NCBI RefSeq assembly: GCF_000241525.1
Contig: NZ_AHIL01000029.1
Span: 62,001 to 126,000 of the forward strand
Length of the DNA: 64,000 bases
Direction of reading: 5' to 3'
Source: Comamonas testosteroni ATCC 11996
GTDB lineage: Bacteria; Pseudomonadota; Gammaproteobacteria; Burkholderiales; Burkholderiaceae_C
The notes under the pieces are model-generated. The model worked only from the letters and a program-made list of their open reading frames with translations, was not told the origin of the DNA and searched no databases. This document shows positions 15,827 through 28,007 of the stretch, one piece after another; position 1 is the first letter of the stretch; every line of letters starts with the position of its first letter. Made by a program: the position numbers and the translations under genes.

Positions 15827-16432
15827 TCAGCGACGGAAGATCTGGTTGCCTTCCACACGCACGTATTCGCCGATGCTCAGCTGCGGAGGCTGCTGGTAGT
15901 CCAGAGCACGCACGCTGCCGTCCTGCAGCTGCACGGTGACGCGGTAGATATCGCGCACGCTGCCGCCGCCCATGTTGTTTTGCACGGCGTTGCCGGCGAA
16001 AGCGCCTGCAGCCACACCGGCGATGGTTGCCAGCGTACGGCCGGAGCCCTTGCCCACCTGGTTGCCCAGCACGCCGCCGATCACGCCACCGGCAATCGCG
16101 CCGCCCGCGCCAATGCCGCTGCCGTCCTGCACGCGCACGGTCTCGATATTCATCACACGGCCCTGCTGGGCGTATTGCTGGGGCTGCTGCGAGTAGCAGT
16201 TGGGGTTGTTGTAGCCGCAGTTATTGGCGGGATAGGTCTGGACCTGGTTGTTGCCCACGGGGTAGGCCTGTGTGCTGCCAGGGTAGCCAGAGCCCGAATA
16301 AGCACCCTGGGAGTAGCCTCCCTGGTAGCCGCCGCTCTGGTAGCCACCCTGGGGATAGGCCGCGCAGGCCGACAGAGCCGCAACGATTGCGCTCACCATG
16401 GCCAACCGGCCCCAGCGTTGATTGATTTGCAT
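15827..16432 (-). CDS. Glycine-zipper 2TM-domain outer-membrane lipoprotein
   Basis: A 201-aa predicted lipoprotein. The lipobox is LSAC at about residue 27. A Gly/Tyr/Gln-rich repetitive segment follows (YQSGGYQGGYSQGAYSG), then a glycine-zipper hairpin (AGGVIGGVLGNQVGKGSG) and a C-terminal SlyB-like domain ending NQIFRR. The start ATG at 16430-16432 has AGGAG upstream, better than the earlier in-frame ATG. Family members sit in the outer membrane and help maintain envelope integrity; the exact role is unknown. The Tyr/Gly repeats between lipobox and zipper are unusual and low in complexity. Confidence 0.82.
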   Translation of the reverse strand: MQINQRWGRLAMVSAIVAALSACAAYPQGGYQSGGYQGGYSQGAYSGSGYPGSTQAYPVGNNQVQTYPANNCGYNNPNCYSQQPQQYAQQGRVMNIETVRVQDGSGIGAGGAIAGGVIGGVLGNQVGKGSGRTLATIAGVAAGAFAGNAVQNNMGGGSVRDIYRVTVQLQDGSVRALDYQQPPQLSIGEYVRVEGNQIFRR

Positions 16433-16667
16433 GGAAATCTCCTGATTGGCGCATGCACATTCCATGCGCCGCAGTCCCTGTTATGAGTTGCTCTGCAAAC
16501 CTTGCTCGGTCTGCCTTTCCATTGCAACGCAGCACCGGCTCGCCAGGACGACAGGTTTCACATTTGCTCACAATACTTTGAGCAAAGCACAGCCGTTTAC
16601 AACTCTTCAAACCATAGCGCCTTGCCCTGTCCAGCACTCATTTTCGATACAGATATCATTTGAAACC

Positions 16668-16703
16668 GCCATCACAAAGCGCTGGAAGCTATCAAACATA
16701 TAG
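16668..16703. repeat. Short dispersed repeat, fragment (family B, copy 3)
   Basis: AAAGCGCTGGAAGCTATCAAA resembles the AAGCGCTAGCAGCT arm of the family seen at 24898 and 40466. Only one arm is recognisable. Confidence 0.4.
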
Positions 16704-16708
16704 CAATC

Positions 16709-17089
16709 TCAGCCTTTGGTGCGTACGCGCAGTACTTCGCCGCTGCGGCCGTCGACATAGAGCTTCACAAAGCGCCCATCGCTGGCCGTGGCCTTGACCT
16801 TGTAGAGGCCGTCGTCCCATTCCACTTCCTGAAATTCGCGATAGCCGGCCTTCTCCAGCCGGTCGCAGACATCGCGGATGGACAGGGTAGGCCCGAGCGC
16901 CATGCCGCGCACGGCGGCCACCGAGGCCGAGGCACGGTCCGCCAGGGAGTTTTCTGCGGCCAGGCAGGTGCCCGCGGACAGCAGCGCGGCGCCCCCAAGC
17001 AGGGCAATGCCGCCGCCGCGCTGCATGGACCGGTATAGCGACAGGGCGCGAGCGGACATAGCAAAGACGGGGGTTTGGAGACGAGACAT
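16709..17089 (-). CDS. PepSY-domain protein (exported)
   Basis: A 126-aa protein with an N-terminal hydrophobic segment (GGGIALLGGAALLSAGTCLA) and a C-terminal PepSY domain (REFQEVEWDDGLYKVKATAS, then KLYVDGRSGEVL). PepSY proteins in the periplasm often inhibit proteases or act as sensory accessories. It diverges from another PepSY gene at 17302 that leads into a two-component system, so the two are probably components or targets of that system. The hydrophobic segment is preceded by about 24 mostly polar residues, so the real start could be an internal ATG. Confidence 0.8.
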   Translation of the reverse strand: MSRLQTPVFAMSARALSLYRSMQRGGGIALLGGAALLSAGTCLAAENSLADRASASVAAVRGMALGPTLSIRDVCDRLEKAGYREFQEVEWDDGLYKVKATASDGRFVKLYVDGRSGEVLRVRTKG

Positions 17090-17301
17090 GAAAACTCCTG
17101 AGGTCGGTTGGTGAACGATGGGTACAAGAAGACGGCCCGCCGGGCGAGAGGTGCTCTGTTACGGGTTGCAGCCAATTGTTCGCCTTCCCTTCTGAACCGT
17201 TTCTGAAGCCGCCATTCAGCTTTCATTCATCGATGCAGGCCTATAACCTTGGCTGCAGCACGCAACCAGACCTCATCACCTCCCACTCCAGCCCGCTCGC
17301 C

Positions 17302-17679
17302 ATGTCTTTTTTCAACGCTTCGAATGACCCGCAATCTGCGCACCGCCCACGCCGGCGCGCCCTTCATGCCGTGCTGGCCATGCTGCTGGCAACGGCAGGC
17401 TTTGCCGCGCTGAGCCTGTGGCCCGCCACCTCGGATGCCGGCGACAACGATCACGAACTCGCCCGCCAGGCCTTGCGCCAGGGGCAGGTGCTGCCGCTGC
17501 GCACCGTTCTGGATCAGGTCGAGCAGCAATACCAGGGCCAGGTCATCAAGGTGGAGTTCGACCGCGAGGACGGCCGCTTTGTCTACGAGATCCGGCTGCT
17601 GCAAAGCGATGGCAAGGTGGTCAAGCTGGAGATCGATGCCAGCAACGGCAGCCTCATCAGCATGAAGCGCAAGAAGTGA
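17302..17679 (+). CDS. PepSY-domain membrane-anchored protein
   Basis: A 125-aa protein with one membrane segment near residues 22-44 (LHAVLAMLLATAGFAALSLW) and a PepSY domain at the C-terminus (KVEFDREDGRFVYEIRLLQ, then LEIDASNGSLISMKRKK). It is 28 bases upstream of an OmpR-type response regulator and the sensor kinase after it. Such PepSY-regulator-kinase operons are common in betaproteobacteria and suggest that the small protein tunes or reports on the system. The ATG at 17302 lacks a strong Shine-Dalgarno site; the frame is open upstream. Confidence 0.82.
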   Translation: MSFFNASNDPQSAHRPRRRALHAVLAMLLATAGFAALSLWPATSDAGDNDHELARQALRQGQVLPLRTVLDQVEQQYQGQVIKVEFDREDGRFVYEIRLLQSDGKVVKLEIDASNGSLISMKRKK

Positions 17680-17707
17680 ATCCCGGCACTCAGGAAGGCT
17701 GTAGAGC

Positions 17708-18379
17708 ATGCGAATTCTGCTGATTGAAGACGAACCCACGCTGCGTGAGCAGTTGCATCAGGCCCTGCTGCAGGCCGGCCACACCGTGGAAACGGCCGCC
17801 GATGGCGAGACGGCGCAATACCTGGGCGAGGTGGAGAGCTTCGACGCCGCGGTGCTGGACCTGGGCCTGCCGATGCGCGACGGGCTGAGCGTGCTGCGCG
17901 CCTGGCGCGCTCAGGGCCGCACCATGCCGGTGCTGATCCTTACCGCCAGAGCCGCCTGGCATGAAAAAGTCGCGGGCATGGATGCCGGAGCCGACGACTA
18001 TCTGGCCAAACCCTTCCACATGGAAGAGTTGCTGGCGCGTCTGCGCGCCCTGCTGCGACGTCTGAGCCCGCATGCCAGCGCGCTGTGGCAATGCGGCTCC
18101 ATCACCCTGGACTCGCGCCAGGCCCGTGTCACCGTCGAAGGTCAGGCGCTGACGCTGACCAGCCATGAATTCAAGGTACTGACCATGCTGATGCAGCGCA
18201 TGGGCGCCGTGGTCTCGCGCACCGAGCTGTCCGAGCATATCTATCCGCAGGACAGCGACCGCGACTCCAACACCATCGAGGTCTTTGTCGGGCGGCTGCG
18301 GAAAAAACTGCCTGCAGGCTCGATCGAAACCGTGCGCGGCCTGGGCTATCGCCTGGTTGCGCCATCCAACCAAGAATAA
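17708..18379 (+). CDS. OmpR-family response regulator
   Basis: A 223-aa response regulator. The receiver domain has the acidic pair in IEDEP, phospho-acceptor Asp51 in LDLGLPMRDG and Lys in LAKPFHMEEL. The C-terminal winged helix (from about residue 125) ends TVRGLGYRLV, the OmpR/QseB signature. It is encoded 5 bases before its sensor kinase and just after a PepSY gene. By family and context it resembles QseB/PmrA-type regulators; the signal is unknown. Confidence 0.92.
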   Translation: MRILLIEDEPTLREQLHQALLQAGHTVETAADGETAQYLGEVESFDAAVLDLGLPMRDGLSVLRAWRAQGRTMPVLILTARAAWHEKVAGMDAGADDYLAKPFHMEELLARLRALLRRLSPHASALWQCGSITLDSRQARVTVEGQALTLTSHEFKVLTMLMQRMGAVVSRTELSEHIYPQDSDRDSNTIEVFVGRLRKKLPAGSIETVRGLGYRLVAPSNQE

Positions 18380-18384
18380 AGCCT

Positions 18385-19872
18385 ATGTCCGAGCACACCC
18401 TGAACTCCCCCATGACCCAGCAGCCGCCACCGCTGAGCGCGGGCTCCTGGAAGAACTCGCTGCGCCTGCGACTGCTGGCCGGCGCCCTGATATGGGTGCT
18501 GGCAGCACTGCTGCTCACGGGATGGGGCCTGCGCACGCTGTTTGCCGAGCATCTGACTCAGCAACTACGCGGCCAACTGGTGGCCAAGCTCGACCGCCTC
18601 AGCGGCGCCGTCAACTACCAGCCCGATCAGGCCGTCCCGGTCACGGTCTCCCCCTTCTCCGGCGACCCCTTGCTGCAGCAGCCGCTGTCGGGCATGTACT
18701 GGCAGGTGGACCAGCTTGACGCTGCCGGCCAACAGACCGTGCAGGCCGGCATCCAGCGTTCGCGCTCGCTCTGGGATCAGACCCTGGACTGGCCTTTCTT
18801 CAAGGCCGACAAGGTCTGGGAGCCCACACTGCCCCTGCATGCACCGGCAAGCTACGGCCATATGTCGGACGGCAATGGCAACACCCTGGTGATCGTGACG
18901 CGTACCGTACAGCTGCCCGAGGCCGATGCCCCGCCGCTGCGCCTGATGATTGCTGCCGACGCGGCCATGCTGGCCACGCCGCTGCAGCGCTTTACCAAGA
19001 TGCTGGTGGCCGCGCTGTGCATGCTAGCAGCGGGGCTGATCGCCGCCGTGGTCGTGCAGCTGCAGCTGGCACTGGCTCCGCTGGCCGCCCTGCGCCGTCA
19101 GCTGGCCTCCGTGAGCCAGGGCGAAGCTTCTGAAATCAGGGGGGAACACCCGGCAGAAATCATGCCCCTGGTTCAGGAGTTCAACCATGTGCTGCGCATG
19201 AATGCCGAGATGGTGGAGCGGGCCCGCACCCAGGCGGGCAATCTGGCCCATGCAGTCAACACCCCGCTGAGCATCATGGGCAACGCGGCGGCGCAGCAGG
19301 ACAGCCCGCTGGCGACCCTGGTGCGCGAGCAGGTCGCCAGTGCCAGCCGCCAGGTCGAATATCACCTGGCCCGTGCCCGTGCCGCCGCAGCAGCGGCGCA
19401 GCAGGGTCATGGCCTGCGCACCGCGCTGGCCGGCCCGCTGCACTCCCTGGTGCACACCATGGACAAGCTGCATGCGGCGCGCAGCATACGCTTTGAGCTG
19501 CAGGGGGATGCCACCCAATGGGACTTCAAGGGTGACTCCCAGGACCTGATGGAGATGCTGGGCAATCTGCTGGACAACGCCGGCAAATGGGCCAGGTCGA
19601 AGGTTGTGCTCAAGGTTCAGCCGGCAAGCGAGGACAGCCAGCGCCTGACGCTATGCATAGACGACGATGGCCCGGGCATTGCACCCGAGTTGCGCGAGCG
19701 CATCTTTGCGCGCGGCGAGCGGCTTGACGAACAGCGACCCGGCGCCGGCCTGGGCCTGGACATCGTGCGCGATCTGGTTCAGACCTATGGCGGCAGCATC
19801 CAGGCGCTGCCGTCGCCGCTGGGCGGGCTGCGCATGCAACTGCAACTGCCTGGCGCCAGGCACCAGGACTGA
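18385..19872 (+). CDS. Sensor histidine kinase (PhoQ/QseC-like)
   Basis: A 495-aa inner-membrane kinase: transmembrane segment about residues 28-50, a periplasmic sensor region to about 200, a second membrane segment about 206-230, a HAMP-like linker, a HisKA domain with His289 in NLAHAVNTPLSI, and a HATPase_c domain with LLDNAGKWA, DDDGPGI and GAGLGLDIV boxes. The H-box AHAVNTPL deviates from the common HELRTPL, as in PhoQ-like kinases. It follows its response regulator with a 5-base gap. Envelope stress, divalent cations or peptides would fit the PepSY context, but the signal is not visible in the sequence. Confidence 0.92.
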   Translation: MSEHTLNSPMTQQPPPLSAGSWKNSLRLRLLAGALIWVLAALLLTGWGLRTLFAEHLTQQLRGQLVAKLDRLSGAVNYQPDQAVPVTVSPFSGDPLLQQPLSGMYWQVDQLDAAGQQTVQAGIQRSRSLWDQTLDWPFFKADKVWEPTLPLHAPASYGHMSDGNGNTLVIVTRTVQLPEADAPPLRLMIAADAAMLATPLQRFTKMLVAALCMLAAGLIAAVVVQLQLALAPLAALRRQLASVSQGEASEIRGEHPAEIMPLVQEFNHVLRMNAEMVERARTQAGNLAHAVNTPLSIMGNAAAQQDSPLATLVREQVASASRQVEYHLARARAAAAAAQQGHGLRTALAGPLHSLVHTMDKLHAARSIRFELQGDATQWDFKGDSQDLMEMLGNLLDNAGKWARSKVVLKVQPASEDSQRLTLCIDDDGPGIAPELRERIFARGERLDEQRPGAGLGLDIVRDLVQTYGGSIQALPSPLGGLRMQLQLPGARHQD

Positions 19873-19878
19873 AGTCGA

Positions 19879-20706
19879 TCAAAGACTGCGCAGCACCTGC
19901 GCCAGGGTATCGGTCTGGGGAAACAGCCAATCGGCGAGCAGCCCCAGCGCCACGGCCGCGACCAGGGCGCCCAGCACGGGCTTCCAGCTGATGCGCAAGG
20001 CTGCCAGCAGCCAGCCTTCGCGCTCCACCACATAGAGGGTTCGGGTCATCAGCAGCGCAAACGCCACCTCTACCGCCACGGTCAGAAACAGATCGGCACC
20101 GAACACCAGCCACACCAGCGAGCCCATGCCCGTGACCGCCACCAGCAGGACGGCAAACACCAGCAGTACCGGCACGAGCACCACGGCGCCTTCGTCGAGT
20201 CCGTCCAGCCCCGACACATCGACATCGGGCAGCTTCAGGCCCGATGACGCAGGCGCGATATCAGGCACGGCCGCACCATCGTCCCAGTGACCGCCCGCAC
20301 CGCCGCCGCCGTAGGAGCCTCCCTGCCCGCTTTCAAGGCCCGCAGTATTCGCAGTATCGGCACCGCCTGATTTGCCACTGGAGCCGGGGACATCGGACCC
20401 GGCATCGCCCGTATCCCAGTCGCGGCGCAGCATGCAGCCGGCCCACAGGCGCACCAGCAACAGATAAAGCAGATAGCCGCAGGCCAGCGCCAGCCCATAG
20501 CGCAGCCCCATGCTGTGCACACCGGCATGCAGCAGGCACAGACTGATCAGGGACATGGCAGCCAGACTCAGGCCGCCGGTCAAAGCGGCATGCAGATGCA
20601 GCCAGTGGCGTTTTTGCAGGCGCCGCCGCATATGCTGGTCGCGGCCCAGCTGCACCTGGGTCCAGGAGGCAGAGCGACGGCGGCTCTGACGGCTCTGGCG
20701 ACTCAT
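19879..20706 (-). CDS. Membrane protein of unknown function
   Basis: A 275-aa protein that I do not recognise. A basic N-terminus rich in Arg and Ser (SRQSRQSRRRSAS) is followed by two membrane segments (about 35-57 and 68-88). A Gly/Ser/Asp-rich low-complexity loop (GQGGSYGGGGAGGHWDDG) comes next, then about three more hydrophobic segments (about 180-265). It lies downstream of dut in the same direction, 30 bases after it, so it may be cotranscribed with dut. Its end is 6 bases from the convergent kinase gene, leaving no room for a terminator. Confidence 0.65.
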   Translation of the reverse strand: MSRQSRQSRRRSASWTQVQLGRDQHMRRRLQKRHWLHLHAALTGGLSLAAMSLISLCLLHAGVHSMGLRYGLALACGYLLYLLLVRLWAGCMLRRDWDTGDAGSDVPGSSGKSGGADTANTAGLESGQGGSYGGGGAGGHWDDGAAVPDIAPASSGLKLPDVDVSGLDGLDEGAVVLVPVLLVFAVLLVAVTGMGSLVWLVFGADLFLTVAVEVAFALLMTRTLYVVEREGWLLAALRISWKPVLGALVAAVALGLLADWLFPQTDTLAQVLRSL

Positions 20707-20736
20707 GGGGCGCGAGGTACAGGCCTTTGGACAGGC

Positions 20737-21186
20737 TTACTGCTTGCCGGTGGAGCCGTAGCCGCCTTCGCCACGCTCGCTGGCGTCGGCAAAGTCATCC
20801 ACCAGATTGAACTGTGCCTGCACCACGGGCACGATGACCAGCTGGGCCAGACGGTCCATGGGCTGCAGCGTGAAGGCGGTCTGCGAACGGTTCCAGGCGC
20901 TGACCATGAGCTGGCCCTGGTAGTCGGAGTCGATCAGGCCGACCAGATTGCCCAGCACGATGCCGTGCTTGTGGCCCATGCCCGAGCGCGGCAAGATGAG
21001 CGCCGCGTAATTGGGATCCTTGAGGTGCATGGCCATGCCGGTGGGGATCAGCTGCCACTGGCCGGGCTCCAGCGTCACGGGGGCATCGATGCAGGCGCGC
21101 AGGTCCAGGCCGGCGCTGCCGGCAGTGGCGTAGGCGGGCAGGTTGTCGCGCAGGCGCGCATCGAGAATCTTTACATCAACGTTCAT
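20737..21186 (-). CDS. dut: Deoxyuridine 5'-triphosphate nucleotidohydrolase (dUTPase)
   Basis: A 149-aa trimeric dUTPase that hydrolyses dUTP to dUMP and pyrophosphate, keeping uracil out of DNA and supplying dTMP synthesis. The five conserved motifs are visible: [35 protein letters not shown] and the C-terminal [10 protein letters not shown]. The ATG at 21184-21186 gives the normal length; 19 upstream codons in frame are not conserved. It lies downstream of coaBC and a small gene, separated from them by a hairpin that could be a terminator. Confidence 0.95.
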   Translation of the reverse strand: MNVDVKILDARLRDNLPAYATAGSAGLDLRACIDAPVTLEPGQWQLIPTGMAMHLKDPNYAALILPRSGMGHKHGIVLGNLVGLIDSDYQGQLMVSAWNRSQTAFTLQPMDRLAQLVIVPVVQAQFNLVDDFADASERGEGGYGSTGKQ

Positions 21187-21217
21187 AAGTATCTGGCCAG
21201 TCTTGTCTGTATTGAAA

Positions 21218-21240
21218 CAAGGCCCGTGAGCCGGGCCTTG
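21218..21240 (-). terminator. Hairpin upstream of dut
   Basis: Perfect 9-bp stem CAAGGCCCG / CGGGCCTTG with loop TGAGC. On the minus strand it is followed by only a short T stretch, so it may be a weak terminator of the upstream genes or part of the dut leader. Confidence 0.5.
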
Positions 21241-21334
21241 CATTCATTGCGGCAGCTGCCGTGCAGCCGCCAGCGGTTTTCCTGAAGGGCGCCATTGTGC
21301 CCTGTGCAGGGCAAGCGTCGGCGCCTGGCGCCTG

Positions 21335-21853
21335 TCAGCGGCCTTGCAGGCGCTTGAGCACACCGCCCACCAGCGACATCAGGCCCATGATGGCGAGCAG
21401 CACGCCAAAGCCCTGGATGAACTGGGAGAGGATCATCCCGCCCACGATCAGCGCCAGCGAGCCCGGAGACACCCAGGGCTTGCGACCGTTCTGGGCCTTC
21501 TGTCCCTCGATCTCGCGCTCCATGGCCTTGAAGCGCTGCTGCGCCTCCTGCTTGGTCACGGCCGTATTGGGGCGCCGTGCAGCGGCCGTGCGCTGGGCCG
21601 CTTGACCGGCCGCCGTGGTTCGCGCTCCCTGCACCTGCTGCGCCTGCTCGGCCATGTCGCGCGCCTTCTGCAAGGTGCTGCGCAGCTGCGACATGGGTGA
21701 GGCGGCTTGCGAGCCGGGCGTGACGACCGCGGTCTGAATCGCTCCGTCGATGCTGCGCAGCGTGCGGCGGTACTCGGGACTGGCTCGCATCAGCTGATCC
21801 ACATACGCCACATAGTCGCCATTGCGCGGGCCTTCATAGCTGGAGAGATTCAT
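21335..21853 (-). CDS. Hypothetical protein with C-terminal membrane hairpin
   Basis: A 172-aa protein that I do not recognise. The N-terminal 110 residues are polar and Ala/Gln/Arg-rich with coiled-coil character. Two hydrophobic segments lie near residues 130-165 (LALIVGGMILSQFIQGFG, then LLAIMGLMSLVGGVL). No signal peptide. It starts 23 bases after the coaBC stop in the same direction, so it is probably in an operon with it. The start at 21853 has GGAGTCC about 10 bases upstream. Confidence 0.65.
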   Translation of the reverse strand: MNLSSYEGPRNGDYVAYVDQLMRASPEYRRTLRSIDGAIQTAVVTPGSQAASPMSQLRSTLQKARDMAEQAQQVQGARTTAAGQAAQRTAAARRPNTAVTKQEAQQRFKAMEREIEGQKAQNGRKPWVSPGSLALIVGGMILSQFIQGFGVLLAIMGLMSLVGGVLKRLQGR

Positions 21854-21876
21854 GTTCGGACTCCTGGGATCACGGG

Positions 21877-23103
21877 TCAGGGACGCTTGGCGCTCAGGCG
21901 CTGCGCAATTTCATCGACCAGCTGGCGCGCCAGCACGTCCTTGCTGGCATGGGGCAGCTCCTTGGAGCCCTGATCGTCGATCAGCAGCAGGGCATTGTCG
22001 TCCTTGCCGAAGGTGGCGGGGCCGATATTGCCCACCAGCAGCGGCACGCTCTTGCGCAGGCGCTTGGCACTGGCGTGCTTGAGCAGATCATGACTTTCGG
22101 CAGCAAAGCCCACGCAATACAGCTTGCCGGACCGGGCCTGATCGGACTGGGCCACGCCGGCAAGAATGTCGGGGTTCTCGACAAAATCCATGGCCGGTAC
22201 ATCGCCCGAGCCATCCTTCTTGATCTTCTGATCGGAAAACTCGGCCGGACGCCAGTCGGCAACAGCGGCCGTGGCAATGAAGATCGAGGCCCCCGCCACC
22301 AGGGACTGCACGGCAGTCTGCATCTGGCGCGCCGACTGCACGTCGACACGGGTCACTCCGCGCGGCGTGGGCAGATGCACCGGGCCGGCCACCAGCGTGA
22401 CCTGGGCACCGGCCTCGCGCGCTGCACGGGCAATCGCGAAGCCCATCTTGCCACTGGACAGGTTGGTGATGCCGCGCACCGGATCGATCGCCTCGAAGGT
22501 CGGGCCTGCCGTCACCAGCAGATGCTGGCCCTGCAGGCTCTTGGCCGTGAAGTGCGCCGCCAGCTCCTCCATGATTTCCTCGGGCTCCAGCATGCGGCCA
22601 TCGCCAGTCTCGCCGCAGGCCTGGCTGCCGTTGCCCACGCCCAGCACCTGGGCACCGTCGGCTTGCACCTGAGCCAGATTGCGCTGGGTCGCGGGGTGGG
22701 CCCACATCTCGCGGTTCATGGCCGGGGCCAGCAGCAGGGGGACGCTCTCCATGGGGCGGGCCAGGCACATCAGGCTGAGCAACTCGTCCGAGCGACCCTG
22801 CACCAGGCGCGCGATGAAGTCCGCGCTGCAGGGCGCGATGAGGATGGCATCGGCGTCCCGGCTCAGATTGATGTGGGGCATGTTGTTGGGTTCGCGCACA
22901 TCCCACTGGGAGGTGTAGACTGCGCGCCCAGAAAGCGCCTGCATGGTGACGGCCGTCATGAACTGCTCGGCAGCCTCCGTCATGACCACTTGCACCGTGG
23001 CACCGGCCTGGACCAGCAAGCGGCACAGCATGGCCGATTTGTAACAAGCCACGCCTCCGGAGAGACCCAGCACCAGATGTTTGCCTGCGAACACGTCATT
23101 CAT
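21877..23103 (-). CDS. coaBC: Bifunctional phosphopantothenoylcysteine decarboxylase / phosphopantothenate-cysteine ligase
   Basis: A 408-aa two-domain enzyme of coenzyme A synthesis. The N-terminal flavoprotein domain (CoaC) has [10 protein letters not shown] and the PAMNREMW motif; the C-terminal ligase (CoaB) has [18 protein letters not shown] and the later KIKKDG and KEL segments. It couples 4'-phosphopantothenate with cysteine and then decarboxylates the product. The ATG at 23101-23103 matches the family start; the frame is open 35 codons further up. It diverges from pyrG across about 113 bp. Confidence 0.95.
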   Translation of the reverse strand: MNDVFAGKHLVLGLSGGVACYKSAMLCRLLVQAGATVQVVMTEAAEQFMTAVTMQALSGRAVYTSQWDVREPNNMPHINLSRDADAILIAPCSADFIARLVQGRSDELLSLMCLARPMESVPLLLAPAMNREMWAHPATQRNLAQVQADGAQVLGVGNGSQACGETGDGRMLEPEEIMEELAAHFTAKSLQGQHLLVTAGPTFEAIDPVRGITNLSSGKMGFAIARAAREAGAQVTLVAGPVHLPTPRGVTRVDVQSARQMQTAVQSLVAGASIFIATAAVADWRPAEFSDQKIKKDGSGDVPAMDFVENPDILAGVAQSDQARSGKLYCVGFAAESHDLLKHASAKRLRKSVPLLVGNIGPATFGKDDNALLLIDDQGSKELPHASKDVLARQLVDEIAQRLSAKRP

Positions 23104-23121
23104 GCTGCGCAATTTATCAGA

Positions 23122-24878
<1,757 letters not shown>

Positions 24879-24897
24879 TTCCCTTCCTTCGGAATCA

Positions 24898-24995
24898 ATC
24901 CTGAAATAGGAGCTGCCAGCGCTTGAAAATCAATGACTTCAGCATCAAATGATGTTGAAACCATTCAATGTAGAGCGCTGGCAGCTTCAGTTTTT
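24898..24995. repeat. Expanded palindromic repeat between pyrG and kdsA (family B, copy 4)
   Basis: A perfect 13-bp inverted repeat, AGCTGCCAGCGCT (24911-24923) and AGCGCTGGCAGCT (24974-24986), encloses a 50-base interior. The interior has its own palindrome, TTCAGCATCA / TGATGTTGAA, with one mismatch around an AA loop. The result is a long nested hairpin in the leader region of kdsA. Confidence 0.8.
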
Positions 24996-25028
24996 GAAGC
25001 ATGCGCGGCGTGCAAAAAGGAACCCACC

Positions 25029-25886
25029 ATGAAACTCTGCGGCTTTGATATTGGTCTGGACAAGCGCTTCTTTCTGATCGCCGGCCCTTGCGTGGTCGAA
25101 TCCGAACAGCTGCAGATGGACGTGGCCGGGCAACTCAAGGAAATTACTGCCTCTCTGGGCATCCACTTCATCTTCAAGAGCAGCTTCGACAAGGCCAACC
25201 GCTCCTCGGGCACCAGCTTTCGCGGCCCCGGCATGGAAAAAGGCCTGGAGATCCTCGCCAAGGTGAAGAAGGAATTGAACGTGCCCATCCTCACCGATGT
25301 GCACACCGAAGCCGAAGTGCCTTACGTGGCGTCTGTCGTCGACATGCTGCAGACCCCCGCCTTCCTGTGCCGCCAGACGGACTTCATCCGCGCCGTGGCC
25401 CAGTCGGGCAAGCCCGTGAACATCAAGAAGGGCCAGTTCCTGGCCCCGCATGACATGAAGAATGTCATCGACAAGGCCCGTGCTGCAGCGGTGGAAGCGG
25501 GCCTGCCCGCAGACAGCTTCACGGCCTGCGAACGCGGCGCCAGCTTTGGCTACAACAACCTGGTCAGCGACATGCGCTCGCTGGCCATCATGCGCGAGAC
25601 CGGCGCCCCTGTCGTGTTCGACGCCACCCACAGCGTGCAGCTGCCCGGCGGCAACGGCACATCCAGCGGCGGCATGCGCGAGATGGTGCCCGTGCTCTCG
25701 CGTGCGGCCGTGGCCGTGGGCGTGGCAGGCCTGTTCATGGAAACCCACCCCGATCCCTGCAACGCCCTGTCGGACGGCCCCAATGCCGTGCCGCTCAAGC
25801 ACATGAAGGCACTGCTCGAAACCCTGGTGGCGCTGGACGATGTGACCAAACGCAACGGCTTCCTGGAAGACCACTTCCAGGCCTGA
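25029..25886 (+). CDS. kdsA: 3-deoxy-8-phosphooctulonate synthase (KDO-8-phosphate synthase)
   Basis: A 285-aa enzyme that joins phosphoenolpyruvate and arabinose-5-phosphate to make KDO-8-phosphate for lipopolysaccharide. Family motifs are [24 protein letters not shown], the QTDFI region, [11 protein letters not shown] and ETHPDP. Cys is present at the metal-type position (IAGPC). The ATG at 25029 gives the normal start [11 protein letters not shown] large hairpin repeat lies just upstream and a terminator-like hairpin about 115 bases downstream. Confidence 0.96.
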   Translation: MKLCGFDIGLDKRFFLIAGPCVVESEQLQMDVAGQLKEITASLGIHFIFKSSFDKANRSSGTSFRGPGMEKGLEILAKVKKELNVPILTDVHTEAEVPYVASVVDMLQTPAFLCRQTDFIRAVAQSGKPVNIKKGQFLAPHDMKNVIDKARAAAVEAGLPADSFTACERGASFGYNNLVSDMRSLAIMRETGAPVVFDATHSVQLPGGNGTSSGGMREMVPVLSRAAVAVGVAGLFMETHPDPCNALSDGPNAVPLKHMKALLETLVALDDVTKRNGFLEDHFQA

Positions 25887-26000
25887 GCATGCATACACAG
25901 CGCATCAGCAGCGACATGACGGCCTTGCAGCAGGCCTGCACGTCCATACGCCCCGGCCGCCCCAGGACGGGCACCGGCGCCTGAGCAGATGATGCCCCCC

Positions 26001-26042
26001 GGCATGACCGACACGATAAAGCGTGGCGTCATGCCTTTTTTG
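26001..26042 (+). terminator. Terminator after kdsA
   Basis: GGCATGAC (26001-26008) pairs with GTCATGCC (26028-26035), followed by a run of T. The intervening bases can extend the stem partly. Confidence 0.7.
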
Positions 26043-26221
26043 TATCCGCTTTTGTGTCCGAATGCTTGCACAGAAACGTCTTGCGCAAGAAATTCGACTG
26101 CTGCAACACGTCAAGGCAAAAGCGGCCCACCAAATTTGTGCACAATAGCCGCCGCAGCCTCTTCCATACTCGTCGCGTGCACGGCGCGCGCGCAGCATGT
26201 GGAGAAGAGTCGGCTTCACAA

Positions 26222-26262
26222 TTTTGATAGCAGCTTGCGCTTAATGCACAAGCGCTTGGGCG
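26222..26262. repeat. Short dispersed repeat upstream of eno (family B, copy 5)
   Basis: TTGATAGCAGCTTGCGCTTAATGCACAAGCGCTTGGGC shows the AGCTTGCGCTT...AAGCGCT arms of this family with a short loop. Confidence 0.65.
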
Positions 26263-26273
26263 TGATTTCATGA

Positions 26274-27608
<1,335 letters not shown>

Positions 27609-27613
27609 ACAAG

Positions 27614-27696
27614 AGCCCCCCCTGAGCCGCTTCGCACCTTCCCCCTTTAGGGGGGACGACACCCTTGCTGCGGGGCGGCCCTTGCCCGGTGTCTCT
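27614..27696 (+). repeat. GC-rich gene-end repeat, copy 6 (family A)
   Basis: Begins CCCCCCCTGAGCCGCTTCGC just after eno. It has CCTTCCCCCTTTAGGGGGGAC (a compact stem) and CCTTGCTGCGGGGCGGC ending CTTGCCCGGTGTC. Confidence 0.85.
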
Positions 27697-27728
27697 TGCT
27701 AACAAGCTACTTTTAAGCCACCTTTTCT

Positions 27729-28007
27729 ATGGTCAACCGCGTCGTCTGCGTCACTTTACTGGTCTTGCTGACCGCCATTCATGCCCAGCTCTGGCTGGGC
27801 AATGGCAGCATGGCCTATGTGCACGAGCTGCAGCAGCAGATCAATGATCAGTACGCGGCCAACGCCCTCGAAAAATCGGAAAACGACAGACTGCAGTCCG
27901 AGGTCAACGACCTCAAGGACGGCCTGTCCACCGTGGAAGAAAAGGCCCGTTACGAGCTGGGCATGGTCAAACCCAATGAAATCTATATTCAGGTTTCCAA
28001 GCGCTGA
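27729..28007 (+). CDS. ftsB: Cell division protein FtsB
   Basis: A 92-aa divisome protein with one membrane segment at residues 5-24 (VVCVTLLVLLTAIHAQLWLG), then a periplasmic coiled coil (about 28-72, ENDRLQSEVNDLKDGL) and the family end ARYELGMVKPNEIYIQV. It bridges FtsQ and FtsL in the periplasm. Its position after eno matches other proteobacteria. The next frame begins before its stop. Confidence 0.93.
   Translation: MVNRVVCVTLLVLLTAIHAQLWLGNGSMAYVHELQQQINDQYAANALEKSENDRLQSEVNDLKDGLSTVEEKARYELGMVKPNEIYIQVSKR

Noticed and set aside
25889-25984. 31-codon frame directly after kdsA
   Set aside because: No ribosome site, no motif and a composition that fits random GC-rich sequence.
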